A stretch of DNA of 48,442 bases, from the NCBI GenBank assembly GCA_030432735.1, contig JAUIMK010000003.1:1-48442 (forward strand), written 5' to 3'. The notes under the pieces were generated by a model. The model ran no database searches. It was not told the origin of the DNA and saw only the letters and a program-made list of their open reading frames with translations. Positions 9,874-18,522 of this stretch are shown here, piece by piece. The first letter of the stretch is position 1, and each line of letters opens with the position of its first letter. Source of the stretch: a bacterium (GTDB lineage: Bacteria > Myxococcota_A > UBA9160 > UBA4427). The position numbers were made by a program, and so were the translations under genes.

Positions 9874-10494
9874 CTAGTAGTCGAAATCGCTCTCGGACTT
9901 GGCCTTCAGCGGTCGCTGCCGGCGTTCGCCCTTGATCACGGACACGACACGGTCGCCCTTCTTGACGATCGTCCAGTGTCGGGTGGCCAGGCTGTCGGAC
10001 GGCTTCATGCGTCGGCTCTCGATGACGGTCGGCTCGTCCGAGTCGTCCGCTGCGTCCATCGGGACGCGGAGAGAGACGCCATTGCGTCCGGATCGCGTGG
10101 TTCCGCCGGTCACGGCGACGGTGTAATCCATCGACGTCCCTGCAGCGACCACGGCCCCCGCCACGGCACCTTCCGGCGCCGTCCGAAGCGCGTCCCGTCG
10201 CGCGAGGATGCGATCCTCGTACGACTCCTTGGACTTCTGCGAGTCGACCTCGGTGAAGCGCTCGTATCGCGAGAGCTTCCCCATCGATCGCCGCGTGGCT
10301 TCGTTGCGGTGCTTCGCCGGGATTCGCTTGGAATCGTCCGTGAACGCGTAGGTCCCGTCTTCGGTCACCCACGAGTACACATTGCCGGCAAAGGCGGGCC
10401 CGGCCAGACCGACGATCAGGACGGCCCCCGTAAGGAGTCGTCCGAATCGCATCCCAGTCTTGACCTTCAGCATGAGCATGAGCAATGCCTCCAT
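9874..10494 (-). CDS. DUF4124-like secreted protein
   Basis: MEALLMLMLKVKTGMRFGRLLTGAVLIVGLAGPAFAGNVYSWVTEDGTYAFTDDSKRIP: signal peptide plus YxWxxxDGxxxFTDxxxxIP pattern. Confidence 0.75.
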   Translation of the reverse strand: MEALLMLMLKVKTGMRFGRLLTGAVLIVGLAGPAFAGNVYSWVTEDGTYAFTDDSKRIPAKHRNEATRRSMGKLSRYERFTEVDSQKSKESYEDRILARRDALRTAPEGAVAGAVVAAGTSMDYTVAVTGGTTRSGRNGVSLRVPMDAADDSDEPTVIESRRMKPSDSLATRHWTIVKKGDRVVSVIKGERRQRPLKAKSESDFDY

Positions 10495-10793
10495 GTCGAA
10501 TCGTGGAGGCGGGCTCGCGGATGTGGCTGGCTTTCGGCGCGCGTGCGCGGGAGTTGCGCCCGCGCTGCCGATCCCCGGGGAGCGCAGGACGGGCGCGCGC
10601 GATTCGAGCCCACGCGGGGCGTGTTCTGCGCTGCGAATCGGAAGTGCCCGAGGCCCGTCCGAGCGGGTCGCCCGCGTTTCGGATCGCGCCGAGAGTCCCG
10701 ATCTCCGGGGCGAGACGCGGATCCGACGCACCGTGGCGGGCGCGTCTCGGCCCGAGCGCGAATGCCCTGAGGTGGCGCGGCGTTACGGGGGAA

Positions 10794-10821
10794 TTGACAA
10801 AACGGTGACGCCCCATACAAT
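10794..10821 (+). promoter_or_regulatory. Sigma70-type promoter for initiator tRNA
   Basis: TTGACA (10794-10799), 16-bp spacer, TACAAT (10816-10821), then a GC-rich discriminator; tRNA starts 31 nt downstream. Confidence 0.8.
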
Positions 10822-10852
10822 CCGGCTCCCCTCTCGTAGGGCCTGGATTTGT

Positions 10853-10929
<77 letters not shown>

Positions 10930-10935
10930 CTTTTT

Positions 10936-11019
10936 CTGTTTCGGCAGCGAAGAATTCTGTTTCGGCAGCCAAGTGGTCTGTTGCGGCAACGAAGCTTCCT
11001 GCTCGGACAGACGAAGAAC
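10936..11019 (+). repeat. Four imperfect 21-bp tandem repeats in tRNA-fMet 3' trailer
   Basis: CTGTTTCGGCAGCGAAGAATT / CTGTTTCGGCAGCCAAGTGGT / CTGTTGCGGCAACGAAGCTTC / CTGCTCGGACAGACGAAGAAC, exactly 4 x 21 bp. Confidence 0.85.
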
Positions 11020-11020
11020 G

Positions 11021-11055
11021 AACGCCCGGAAGTCGCATCGGCTTCCGGGCGTTTT
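11021..11055 (+). terminator. Intrinsic terminator
   Basis: AACGCCCGGAAG-tcgcatcgg-CTTCCGGGCGTT-TT: perfect 12-bp stem followed by a short T run. Confidence 0.85.
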
Positions 11056-11107
11056 CGCTTCGTTCCCTCCGGATCCGCCCGGGACCGGACGGAACGGCGG
11101 AGCCCTC

Positions 11108-11440
11108 ATGTCCGATCCCGAGAACGCCCGCTGCCCGGTCTGTACGATGGACGATCTCCTCGAGCGCGAGGCGGTCGTCGAGTGCGCGACCTGCGGGCAC
11201 GAGTGGGCGCGGGCGTTGGTCGTGCACGACGCGAACGGGCACCCCCTGGCCGACGGGGACGCGGTCACCCTCGTGAAGGACCTCAAGGTCAAGGGCAGCT
11301 CCAGCACGCTCAAGGCCGGCACCAAGATCAAGAAGATCCGGCTGGTCGATCCCGCCCGGAACGCCGATCACGACATCGATGCGAAGACGCCGGAGGGCAT
11401 GGGCGTCCTCATCCGCTCGAAGTGGGTCCGCAAGGCGTAG
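11108..11440 (+). CDS. yjdM: PhnA/YjdM family protein (zinc-ribbon plus PhnA domain)
   Basis: CPVCTMDDLLEREAVVECATCGHEW...DGDAVTLVKDLKVKGSSSTLKAGTKIKKIRLVD...HDIDAKTPEGMGVLIRSKWVRK. Confidence 0.93.
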   Translation: MSDPENARCPVCTMDDLLEREAVVECATCGHEWARALVVHDANGHPLADGDAVTLVKDLKVKGSSSTLKAGTKIKKIRLVDPARNADHDIDAKTPEGMGVLIRSKWVRKA

Positions 11441-11466
11441 TGCCGTGGACCGTCGACGCGCCCGCC

Positions 11467-12252
11467 CTACGTGCGCGCCGCGTTCCTCCGCAGGCCCGCG
11501 AAGCCGACGGCCGCGAGCAGGACCACCAAACCGCCCCCCGCCCACGGCGTCATCGACGGCACCACGAGCGGCGCATCGTCGAGCTGGAGCTGGACGTTCC
11601 CGATCGCTGCAGCGGTCTGTGCCCCGCAGCAGTCGTCCCCGTCGGCGGTCGCCGACGCCACCGCGGACCAGACGTACGTCCCCGGCGTGATCACCCCCGA
11701 GACGTAGGTCCCCGCTGCGCCCGACGTGGGCGCGCTCCACACGAAGACCGGGGACGAGGCGCCCTCGCGACGGAGCTCGTAGACGAGCGACGCGGCCCCG
11801 CCCTCCGGCGTCGCGGACGCAGACGGGAAGCTCCCGGTGCTGTTGCCGTTGGCGAGCGCGTAGGTCGCGCGGGCATCGATCGAGAAGCGGATCGTGAAGT
11901 CGTGAGCCGCGGAGGCGAGTGCCGCCGCGCCCCCGGCCCCCGCGGTCGAACGCGTCGACATGCGGAGACGGCCTACGGACACGGCGTGCGCGGAGAACGA
12001 GAAGTTGTTCGAGCTCGTGTTGGTTCCGAAGCTCTGCGACACCGAGATGTTCGGCGCGAGATCGAACGACTGCGCCGAGTCGGACCAGCTGTCCTGGTCG
12101 TCCGAGAGCGAGCCGGCGACGTTCGTCTCGCTCGACAGGAGCGTCGTCACGACGGCCTGGGCGGGGGATGCGAGGACGCATAGGGACGCCGCCAGGGAGA
12201 CGAGCGACGCGGCGAGCGACCGGGTCCAGGAGATTCGGGGAGCAAGCAGCAT
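11467..12252 (-). CDS. Exported protein with PEP/IPTL-CTERM-like sorting tail
   Basis: N-terminal signal peptide (ASLCVLASPAQA), C-terminal VPSMTPWAGGGLVVLLAAVGFAGLRRNAART (short motif, TM helix, basic tail); GGAGG SD upstream of ATG 12252. Confidence 0.7.
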   Translation of the reverse strand: MLLAPRISWTRSLAASLVSLAASLCVLASPAQAVVTTLLSSETNVAGSLSDDQDSWSDSAQSFDLAPNISVSQSFGTNTSSNNFSFSAHAVSVGRLRMSTRSTAGAGGAAALASAAHDFTIRFSIDARATYALANGNSTGSFPSASATPEGGAASLVYELRREGASSPVFVWSAPTSGAAGTYVSGVITPGTYVWSAVASATADGDDCCGAQTAAAIGNVQLQLDDAPLVVPSMTPWAGGGLVVLLAAVGFAGLRRNAART

Positions 12253-12305
12253 GGGGAGCCTCCGGGGTGACATTCGAAAGCGTAGCAGCGGACGCCCCGC
12301 CCGAT

Positions 12306-13136
12306 TCACCCCTCGAGCAGCCGCCCCGCATCGTCGTAGTCGATCAGTCCGAGCCGCGCGCCGAAGGCCGGATCGTAGGAGCGGAAGCCGAGCAGGTACT
12401 GGACGTCCGCCGGAAGCGTCTTCGCGACGTCGAGGGGCACCGTCAGCTGGTGGTTCTCCTCCGCGCGCAGCCAGCCGCGGCAGAAGCCCGCGTGGAGTCC
12501 GACGCGCCACTCGTCCTCCGTGGTGTTCGCGCCGCCTCCGTGGACCACCTTGCCGGAATAGAGCAGCGCCGATCCCGCCGGCATCGTCGCGCGACAGGTG
12601 GTGCCCGGCGGCACCTCCGGCAACGCCCCTTCCCAGTGGTTCGAGCCGGGCGCGATCACCGTCGCGCCGTTCTCCTCGGTGAAGTCGGTCAAGGCGAAGA
12701 TCGCGGTCACGGTGATCTCGTCGTCGCGCATCGCGTGGGGCCAGTTGAGCTCGTCGCGGTGGAGCATCTGGGCCGTCTCGCCGGGACCGATGCAGATCAG
12801 CTGGCCCGTGTTCAGCCAGTACTCGTTCCGGCCCAGATAGCGATCGCCCATGCTGCGATAGGCCTCGTCCTGGAGGAGCTCGACCCAGGCGGGCGACACC
12901 GCCGGCAGTCCCGTGATGCGCTTGGTCTGCTCGCCGTGGAACTCGGTCCAGAGGCCGGGGGTCGTGCTCCCCGGCGTCTTCTTCGCGACGAGCGGCGCGA
13001 CGTCGCTCTGCAGCCGCGCGAGGAGCGCCTCGTCGAGGAATCCCTCGACGATCACGCCTCCGTCCCGGTCGAAGGCAGCAAAGACCCGGTCCCAATCGAG
13101 ATCGTCGCTGCGCTGGAAGTGCTGGAGCTCGGGCAT
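12306..13136 (-). CDS. Phytanoyl-CoA dioxygenase (PhyH) family protein
   Basis: FDRDGGVIVEGFLDEALLARLQSDV...MLHRDELNWPHAM...FTEENGATVIAPGSNHWE...GSALLYSGKVVHGGGANTT. Confidence 0.85.
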   Translation of the reverse strand: MPELQHFQRSDDLDWDRVFAAFDRDGGVIVEGFLDEALLARLQSDVAPLVAKKTPGSTTPGLWTEFHGEQTKRITGLPAVSPAWVELLQDEAYRSMGDRYLGRNEYWLNTGQLICIGPGETAQMLHRDELNWPHAMRDDEITVTAIFALTDFTEENGATVIAPGSNHWEGALPEVPPGTTCRATMPAGSALLYSGKVVHGGGANTTEDEWRVGLHAGFCRGWLRAEENHQLTVPLDVAKTLPADVQYLLGFRSYDPAFGARLGLIDYDDAGRLLEG

Positions 13137-13285
13137 CGTCGATCCTCGTGCTGGTCTGCGTCTGCGACTGCATCTACGTTTGCGCGGAGCGCGCCGCAGA
13201 GCGGCCTCTCCAGGTTTATCAGGCGCACGCGGCGAGAGCCACGCAATCGTGTGTCCCGGACGGGAACGCCCGGTACCCTCCCGCC

Positions 13286-14425
13286 ATGCCGACGATCCAG
13301 GAGACGATTCCCGATCATCTCGCCGACGCGGCGGAGGCGGCTCGGGCGTGGTTCTCCGCGGATCAGGGCAGCGAGTTCAAGGTGACCGGAATCGTCGATC
13401 CGGGCGACTCGACGGAGGTCCCGCTCCAGCTGATCCTCTGCGGGACCCAGGCGGGCCAGGACGTCTGCCTGCGGGAGCGATTCGACGTGCGCCGCGCCGC
13501 CGAAGGCTTCGACGTCGCGCACCTCGAAGACCCGCCGCCCGCCTTCGGCTCGGTGGCATCGCTCCTCGATCCTCCGGAGGGGGAACGCCGGGGCTGGCTC
13601 GAGGCGACGATCGCGAAGCACGCCTTCACCGTCGTGCTCTTCTATCGCGGCTTCTGGTGACCGCCCTGTCGCCGCGAGTTGCGCGGCTACACCCAGGAAG
13701 GCGTCACCGAAGCCATCCGCGCGGCGGGCGGTGAGATCTACGCGGTCACGAGCGAGCCGCATTCCCTCGCGAGAGACGCCGAGGCCGACTGGGAAACGGG
13801 ACTCACCCACGTCGGTGATCCGCACCAGGAGATCGAGGCGACCTGTCGCGAACGCGGTTGGCTCGCGCTCTTCACGCATCACTGGGACGGCGATCGGCTC
13901 GGCGCCCACGCCGACTGGCTCTCCCACCCGAAGGGCTACTACCAGCCCGGAGTGTTGGTACTCGGCCGCGAAGGGCGCGTGCTCTATCGCTGGCGATCGC
14001 GTCCGAGCCGCTCGAATACCGGCGGCGCGACGGGCCGGCCGACGGCGGCGCACGTCTGGAGCGCCGTCCAGGCGGAGCTCGCGAAGCCCGCCGACGCCCC
14101 CGATGCGCCCCCCGACGACGACCCGACCCTCGATTCGCCGCCCACGCCGTGGCCGCTCTTCGTGCTGCTCCTCCTCGCGAACGGGTGGTTCCTGAAGCCG
14201 CAGACCTTCGATCACTTCGGCGGCGAATTCACTTCCTTCGAACGCATCCGACGCGCGCAGAAGCGTATGGCGGTCTTCGTCGTCGCGTGGATCGCCGCGG
14301 CCTGGCTCCTGCCTGGCTGGCTCGTCGCCCTCGCCTTCGCCGCCTGGGCGATCAAGGTCGGGCCCGGCGTGCGAGACATCCACAGAGGCTTCCAGAACGT
14401 CGGACCGGACGAAGAACCGGACTGA
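13286..14425 (+). CDS. Putative selenoprotein: membrane-anchored peroxiredoxin/redoxin-like protein with UxxC motif (Sec at in-frame TGA 13658-13660)
   Basis: Frame continuous across TGA: ...TVVLFYRGFW-TGA-PPCRRELRGYTQEGVTEAIRAAGGEIYAVTSEP...YYQPGVLVLGREGRVLYRWRSRPSRSNTGGATGRPTAAHVW; conserved redoxin signature both sides of the TGA, SECIS-like hairpin immediately downstream, two or three C-terminal TM segments. Sec would be residue 125 of 379. Confidence 0.85.
13667..13691 (+). promoter_or_regulatory. Bacterial SECIS-like hairpin
   Basis: UGU-C-GCCGCG-AGUUG-CGCGGC-U-ACA: 6-bp upper stem plus 3-bp lower stem with one C/U mismatch; 5-nt loop with G at position 2; 16 nt from UGA to apical loop. 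Confidence 0.75.
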
Positions 14426-14497
14426 CGCCCGGTCGCTGGTCGGTCGCGCGGGACTGGTCGAATCTCCCCCGCAATCCCGCACAGAGGAACCGACGAC

Positions 14498-15337
14498 ATG
14501 GCGCTCTCCATCCAGCCGACAGGCCACGTCTGTGGCGCGCGCGTCACGGGGCTCGACCTGACCACGTCGCTCGACGACACGACCGTCGCGGCGCTCCGGG
14601 ACGCGTGGCTCGAGCATCACGTGCTCGTCTTCCCCGGCCAGCCGATCGACGACGACGATCTCGAGCGCTTCGCGCGCTATTTCGGCCCTTTCGGACACGA
14701 TCCCTTCTTCGGCCCGATCCCGGGTCGCGAGCACATCGCAGCGATCCGCCGCGACGCCGACGAGACCTCGCCGCTCTTCGCCGAGAACTTCCACTCGGAC
14801 TGGAGCTTCCAGGAGCGGCCGCCCCAGGGCACGGTCCTGCGCAGCGTCGTCACGCCCCCGAGCGGGGGAGACACGCTCTTCGCGGACCAGCACGCCGCCT
14901 ACGCGGCGATGCCGAGCGTGCTCCGCGAACGAATCGACGGGCTGCGCGCGATCCATTCCGCGAAGCTGCCCTATTCGAAGGAGGGCACCTATGGTGAGGC
15001 GGACCGGAGCGCCCGCAGCATGGACATCCGGCCATCGGACGAAGCCCTCGCGGAGTTCGTTCATCCGCTCGTCCTCGAGCACCCCGAGACCGGTCGTCGC
15101 GGCGTCTTCAGCACGCTCGGGTACATCATCGGGATCGAAGGGATGGCGCCGGAGGAAGCGATCCCGCTCCTCAAGGAAGTCTACGACTGGCAGACCCGGG
15201 AGGAAGTGATCTACCGCCACGTCTGGGAGCCGGACATGCTGGTCCTCTGGGACAACCGCAGCGTCCTCCACGCGGCGACCGGCGGCTACGAAGGCCACGA
15301 CCGTCTGCTCCATCGCACGACGATCGGGGCCGCCTAG
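14498..15337 (+). CDS. TauD/TfdA family 2-oxoglutarate-dependent dioxygenase
   Basis: GHVCGARVTGLDL...LEHHVLVFPGQPI...FHSDWSFQERPPQGTVLRSVVTPPSGGDTLFADQHAAYAAM...LVLWDNRSVLHAAT...RLLHRTTI. Confidence 0.92.
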   Translation: MALSIQPTGHVCGARVTGLDLTTSLDDTTVAALRDAWLEHHVLVFPGQPIDDDDLERFARYFGPFGHDPFFGPIPGREHIAAIRRDADETSPLFAENFHSDWSFQERPPQGTVLRSVVTPPSGGDTLFADQHAAYAAMPSVLRERIDGLRAIHSAKLPYSKEGTYGEADRSARSMDIRPSDEALAEFVHPLVLEHPETGRRGVFSTLGYIIGIEGMAPEEAIPLLKEVYDWQTREEVIYRHVWEPDMLVLWDNRSVLHAATGGYEGHDRLLHRTTIGAA

Positions 15338-15361
15338 CCGCCCGCGCGCCCTCGCTCGCGA

Positions 15362-16561
15362 TCAGGCGAAGAAGGCGTCGATCGTCTCGCCCATGTAGGC
15401 GATCCCCTCGTCGTCGATCCCGTGGTTCGACGGCAGGATGAGCCCCTGCTCCATGACCCGGTCACAGTGGCCGAGTCCGCCCGGCGCGATCCGATGCGGC
15501 TTGTCGCGGAACGCCGGCTGTCGCGCCACGTTTCCGCTCCACACCATCCGGGTGTCGATCCCGCGCGACTCCATGTGCTTCTGGAACTCGCCCCGGCGCA
15601 CGCCGGACTCCGGACGGATCAGGAAGGGATACATGTGCCAGGCGGTCTCGATTCCCGGCGTGATCCGCGGGAGCACGAAGACGTCCGGGCGTTTCGCGAG
15701 GATCTCCGTCAGGAGCGCGAAGTTGCGCTGACGTCGCGCGAGATTCTCCGGCAGCTTCCGCATCTGGACGCAGCCGAAGGCCGCCGAGAGCTCGCTCGGC
15801 TCGAAGTTCCATCCCACCTCGTCGAAGATGAAGAGGTCGTCGTACTCGAGGCCGTCGAGGTCGCTGAAGAAGGTCCGGGTCCCCTTCTGCGAGCCGAAGA
15901 ACTTGGGCTCGGAGCGCCGGCCCCAACGACGGAGCGTGAGCGCGCGGTCGACGAGCGCTTCGTCGTCCAGGCAGACCATGCCGCCGGTTCCCGCCGCCGT
16001 GATGATGTGGGAGAGCGCGAAGCTGGTGACCGTGATGTCCGAGCGGGTCCCCGTCGGCGTCCCGTCGAGGGTCGCGCCCAGGCAATCGCAGCTGTCCTCG
16101 ATCACCTGGAGTCCGTGCCGGTCCGCAATCGCGCGGATGTCGTCCCAATTCGGGCAGTTCCCGATCAGGTTCGGCGCGAGGATCGCCTTCGTCTTCGGAC
16201 CGATCGCGCTCTCGATCTGGTCTACGTCGATCTGGTAGGTGTCCTCGGTCACGTCGACCAGGACCGGCACGAGGTTCGTGCGCAGGATCGACGCGATGTC
16301 CGTCGAGAACGTGAGCGCGGCGGTCAGGACTTCGTCGCCGGGTTCGAGGCCGAGCAGCTCGACGGCCAGGTAGAGCGCGCTCGATCCCGAGTTCACCATC
16401 ACGCCCCGGCGCTTGCCGAAGGCCTCGGCGACCAGACGCTCCATCTCGCGCGTGTGCTTGCCGAGCCGAAGCGCCGTCGCGCCCCCGCGCAGGACGGAGA
16501 CGACCGCCTCGATCTCCTCTTCGTCGTGAACGCTCCCCGCATACTCGATCCGCTTCGTCAC
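15362..16561 (-). CDS. DegT/DnrJ/EryC1/StrS-fold PLP enzyme with His in place of catalytic Lys (dehydratase-like?)
   Basis: EAFGKRRGVMVNSGSSALYLAVELLGLEPGDEVLTAALTFSTDIASIL...VIEDSCDCLGA...VTSFALSHIITAAGTGGMV. GTG start 16561 overlaps stop of upstream SDR. Confidence 0.88.
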   Translation of the reverse strand: MTKRIEYAGSVHDEEEIEAVVSVLRGGATALRLGKHTREMERLVAEAFGKRRGVMVNSGSSALYLAVELLGLEPGDEVLTAALTFSTDIASILRTNLVPVLVDVTEDTYQIDVDQIESAIGPKTKAILAPNLIGNCPNWDDIRAIADRHGLQVIEDSCDCLGATLDGTPTGTRSDITVTSFALSHIITAAGTGGMVCLDDEALVDRALTLRRWGRRSEPKFFGSQKGTRTFFSDLDGLEYDDLFIFDEVGWNFEPSELSAAFGCVQMRKLPENLARRQRNFALLTEILAKRPDVFVLPRITPGIETAWHMYPFLIRPESGVRRGEFQKHMESRGIDTRMVWSGNVARQPAFRDKPHRIAPGGLGHCDRVMEQGLILPSNHGIDDEGIAYMGETIDAFFA

Positions 16562-17367
16562 GCGCCCTTCTCCCGGTTGAGTTCGACGGCGTCGAAGCCC
16601 GACGCCGCCACGTTTTCTTCGACGGCCTCGGGGTAGGCCGGCGTGATGGCGATCCGCCGGATCGTCTCGCGGGCCGCGAGCGCGTTCACCACCTGCTCGC
16701 CGATCGAGGACGGATCCATCATCCGCCCGTAGAGGTAGCCCTGTCCCTGCCACTGCTGGACGATGGGAATCACGCGCTCCACGTCGACGCCGTGTCCGAA
16801 CTCGGAGAGGGTGTCGCCGCAGGCGATCGCGGTGAAGCCGACGGCGCGATGCTCCCCCTGCCAGGCCTCGATGAGGCGCTCGAGGGCGACCTTGCTCACG
16901 CCGTAGGTCGCCTGGTACGGCCGCGGCGGTGAGTCGTCGATCGTGATCGACGAGATGATCACGGCGCGACCTCGCGTGGCGGTCAGGTGTGCGATGGCCG
17001 CGTTCAACACGAGGGAGACGCCGAAGACGTTGGTCGCGAAGACGTCGTGCCATTCCTGCGCACCGATCTCCTCGATCGGTCCGAAGGTCGAGATCCCCGG
17101 CGCGTAGACGACCGCGTCGAGCCCCCCGAGCCCGTCGACCGCCGTCTCGACGGCGGACCGGCAGGAGGCCTCGTCCCGGACGTCGCACGGGACCGCGAAG
17201 GCGCCCTCGCCCGCCGCTTCGACGGTCTCGGCCAGACGATCCGTCCGCCGGGCCGCGACGCAGACGCGTCCCCCCTCGCGCGCCACTTCGAGCGCGGAAG
17301 CCTTGCCGAGCCCGGAGCTCGCTCCGAGGACGAGCACCCGTCTACCATCCAGTCGCATCGAAACCAC
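16558..17367 (-). CDS. Short-chain dehydrogenase/reductase
   Basis: RVLVLGASSGLGKASALEVAREGGRVCVAARR...VIISSITIDDSPPRPYQATYGVSKVALERL. Confidence 0.9.
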   Translation of the reverse strand: MVSMRLDGRRVLVLGASSGLGKASALEVAREGGRVCVAARRTDRLAETVEAAGEGAFAVPCDVRDEASCRSAVETAVDGLGGLDAVVYAPGISTFGPIEEIGAQEWHDVFATNVFGVSLVLNAAIAHLTATRGRAVIISSITIDDSPPRPYQATYGVSKVALERLIEAWQGEHRAVGFTAIACGDTLSEFGHGVDVERVIPIVQQWQGQGYLYGRMMDPSSIGEQVVNALAARETIRRIAITPAYPEAVEENVAASGFDAVELNREKGA

Positions 17368-17448
17368 GGCCTCCCCGCCGCTCTGCGCGGCGAGGCGACA
17401 CGATATCGGAATGTTCCGGCCCGGCTAGACGCACCCCGTGCGCATGAC

Positions 17449-18402
17449 CTACGGGCGCGTGCCGATCATCATCACGACCCGACCGTCCTGCACGATCTCG
17501 TCGCGCTGGTTCACGATCTGCAGCGCGAACTCGACGATTCCCATGCCGGGACGACTCGCAGACGGCTTCCAAGCGACCGGCCGGTGGCGCGTCCGCAGCG
17601 TGTCGCCGACGAAGACCGGTGCCAGGAAGCGCCATCGGTCACCGAGGTGTCCCGCGAAACCCGTCGACGGCATCGACACCGACAGCAGATCGCGAAGGTA
17701 GTCGCCGAACCCGCGACAGAAGGTCCACATCGGCGGCGCGATCCGGGCGCCGAAGCGGCCCGCTCGCGCGAAGGGCGCGTGCAGGTAGACCGGGTCGAGC
17801 TCGCCGGTGAAGCCGGTCCAGGCCACGAGATCCGCTTCGGTCACCGTTCGTCCGAGGCTCTCGCCGCGCGGTCCCCGCTCGACCATGTCGTCGGCGTAGA
17901 GCGGCGACGGCGCGTCGGCGCGCGACCAGGGTCCGATCTCGAGGGGCTCCGGCGGCCCCGGAAGCGCGCCCCCACCGCGCACCACGCTGACGCTGCCCGT
18001 CGTCGAGACCTCGCCGCGCTGGTTCACGATCTCGAACGCGGTGTCGAGGCGGCCGTCGGCCGCGAGTCCCTCCGTCGCCGGTGTCTCCCCGTCTCGCCAG
18101 CGCAGCGAGAAGAGATCTCCGACGTACGTCATACGCGAGAAGCGGACGCTCATGCCCGCCACGTACGCGTCGCCCTCCCCGATCGCGAGCCGTTCCGGTG
18201 CATGCTGGGCCAGCGCACCGAGACTCCACGCCCCCGAGAGCAGGCCGTGCGCGATCGTGCCGCCCATGCCCTGCGCCGGGCCGAAGTCGAGATCGAAGTG
18301 CATCCGCGCGTAGTCGCCGGTCAGCGCGCCGAACTGCAGGATCGACGCCTCGCTCACGGTCCGATGGCCACAGGGCTCACTCGCCGGGTTCGTCTGGGTC
18401 AT
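17449..18402 (-). CDS. MaoC-like double-hotdog dehydratase family protein
   Basis: SILQFGALTGDYARMHFDLDFGPAQGMGGTIAHGLLSGAWS...FSRMTYVGDLFSLR, with second hotdog half VTEADLVAWTGFTGELDPVYLH. Confidence 0.83.
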   Translation of the reverse strand: MTQTNPASEPCGHRTVSEASILQFGALTGDYARMHFDLDFGPAQGMGGTIAHGLLSGAWSLGALAQHAPERLAIGEGDAYVAGMSVRFSRMTYVGDLFSLRWRDGETPATEGLAADGRLDTAFEIVNQRGEVSTTGSVSVVRGGGALPGPPEPLEIGPWSRADAPSPLYADDMVERGPRGESLGRTVTEADLVAWTGFTGELDPVYLHAPFARAGRFGARIAPPMWTFCRGFGDYLRDLLSVSMPSTGFAGHLGDRWRFLAPVFVGDTLRTRHRPVAWKPSASRPGMGIVEFALQIVNQRDEIVQDGRVVMMIGTRP

Positions 18403-18522
18403 CTCGGAAACGTATCGCCCCCGGTGTCGCAAATCGCCTCACCGGGCGCGGCGAGGCCCCGGCCCACCTCGCGCTCTTCGACTACGCTCCGCCTCCGCCC
18501 GCACCGCAAGGAGGAAGCACCG

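Noticed and set aside
10936-11019. CRISPR array
   Set aside because: Repeats are contiguous with no unique spacers, only 4 imperfect 21-bp units, no cas genes.
12253-13173. N-terminal part of 568-aa ORF 11467..13173
   Set aside because: Alternative frame of PhyH gene; the PEP-CTERM-like protein starts at 12252 after a GGAGG SD.
13679-14425. Independent gene starting at TTG 13679
   Set aside because: Same frame as 13286..13660 with redoxin motif continuous across the TGA; the start would delete the conserved PPC motif. Better as the C-terminal part of a selenoprotein.
16987-18522. N-terminal half of 1066-aa ORF 16987..20187
   Set aside because: Antisense to SDR and MaoC-like genes; real start is ATG 18523 with a Tat signal.
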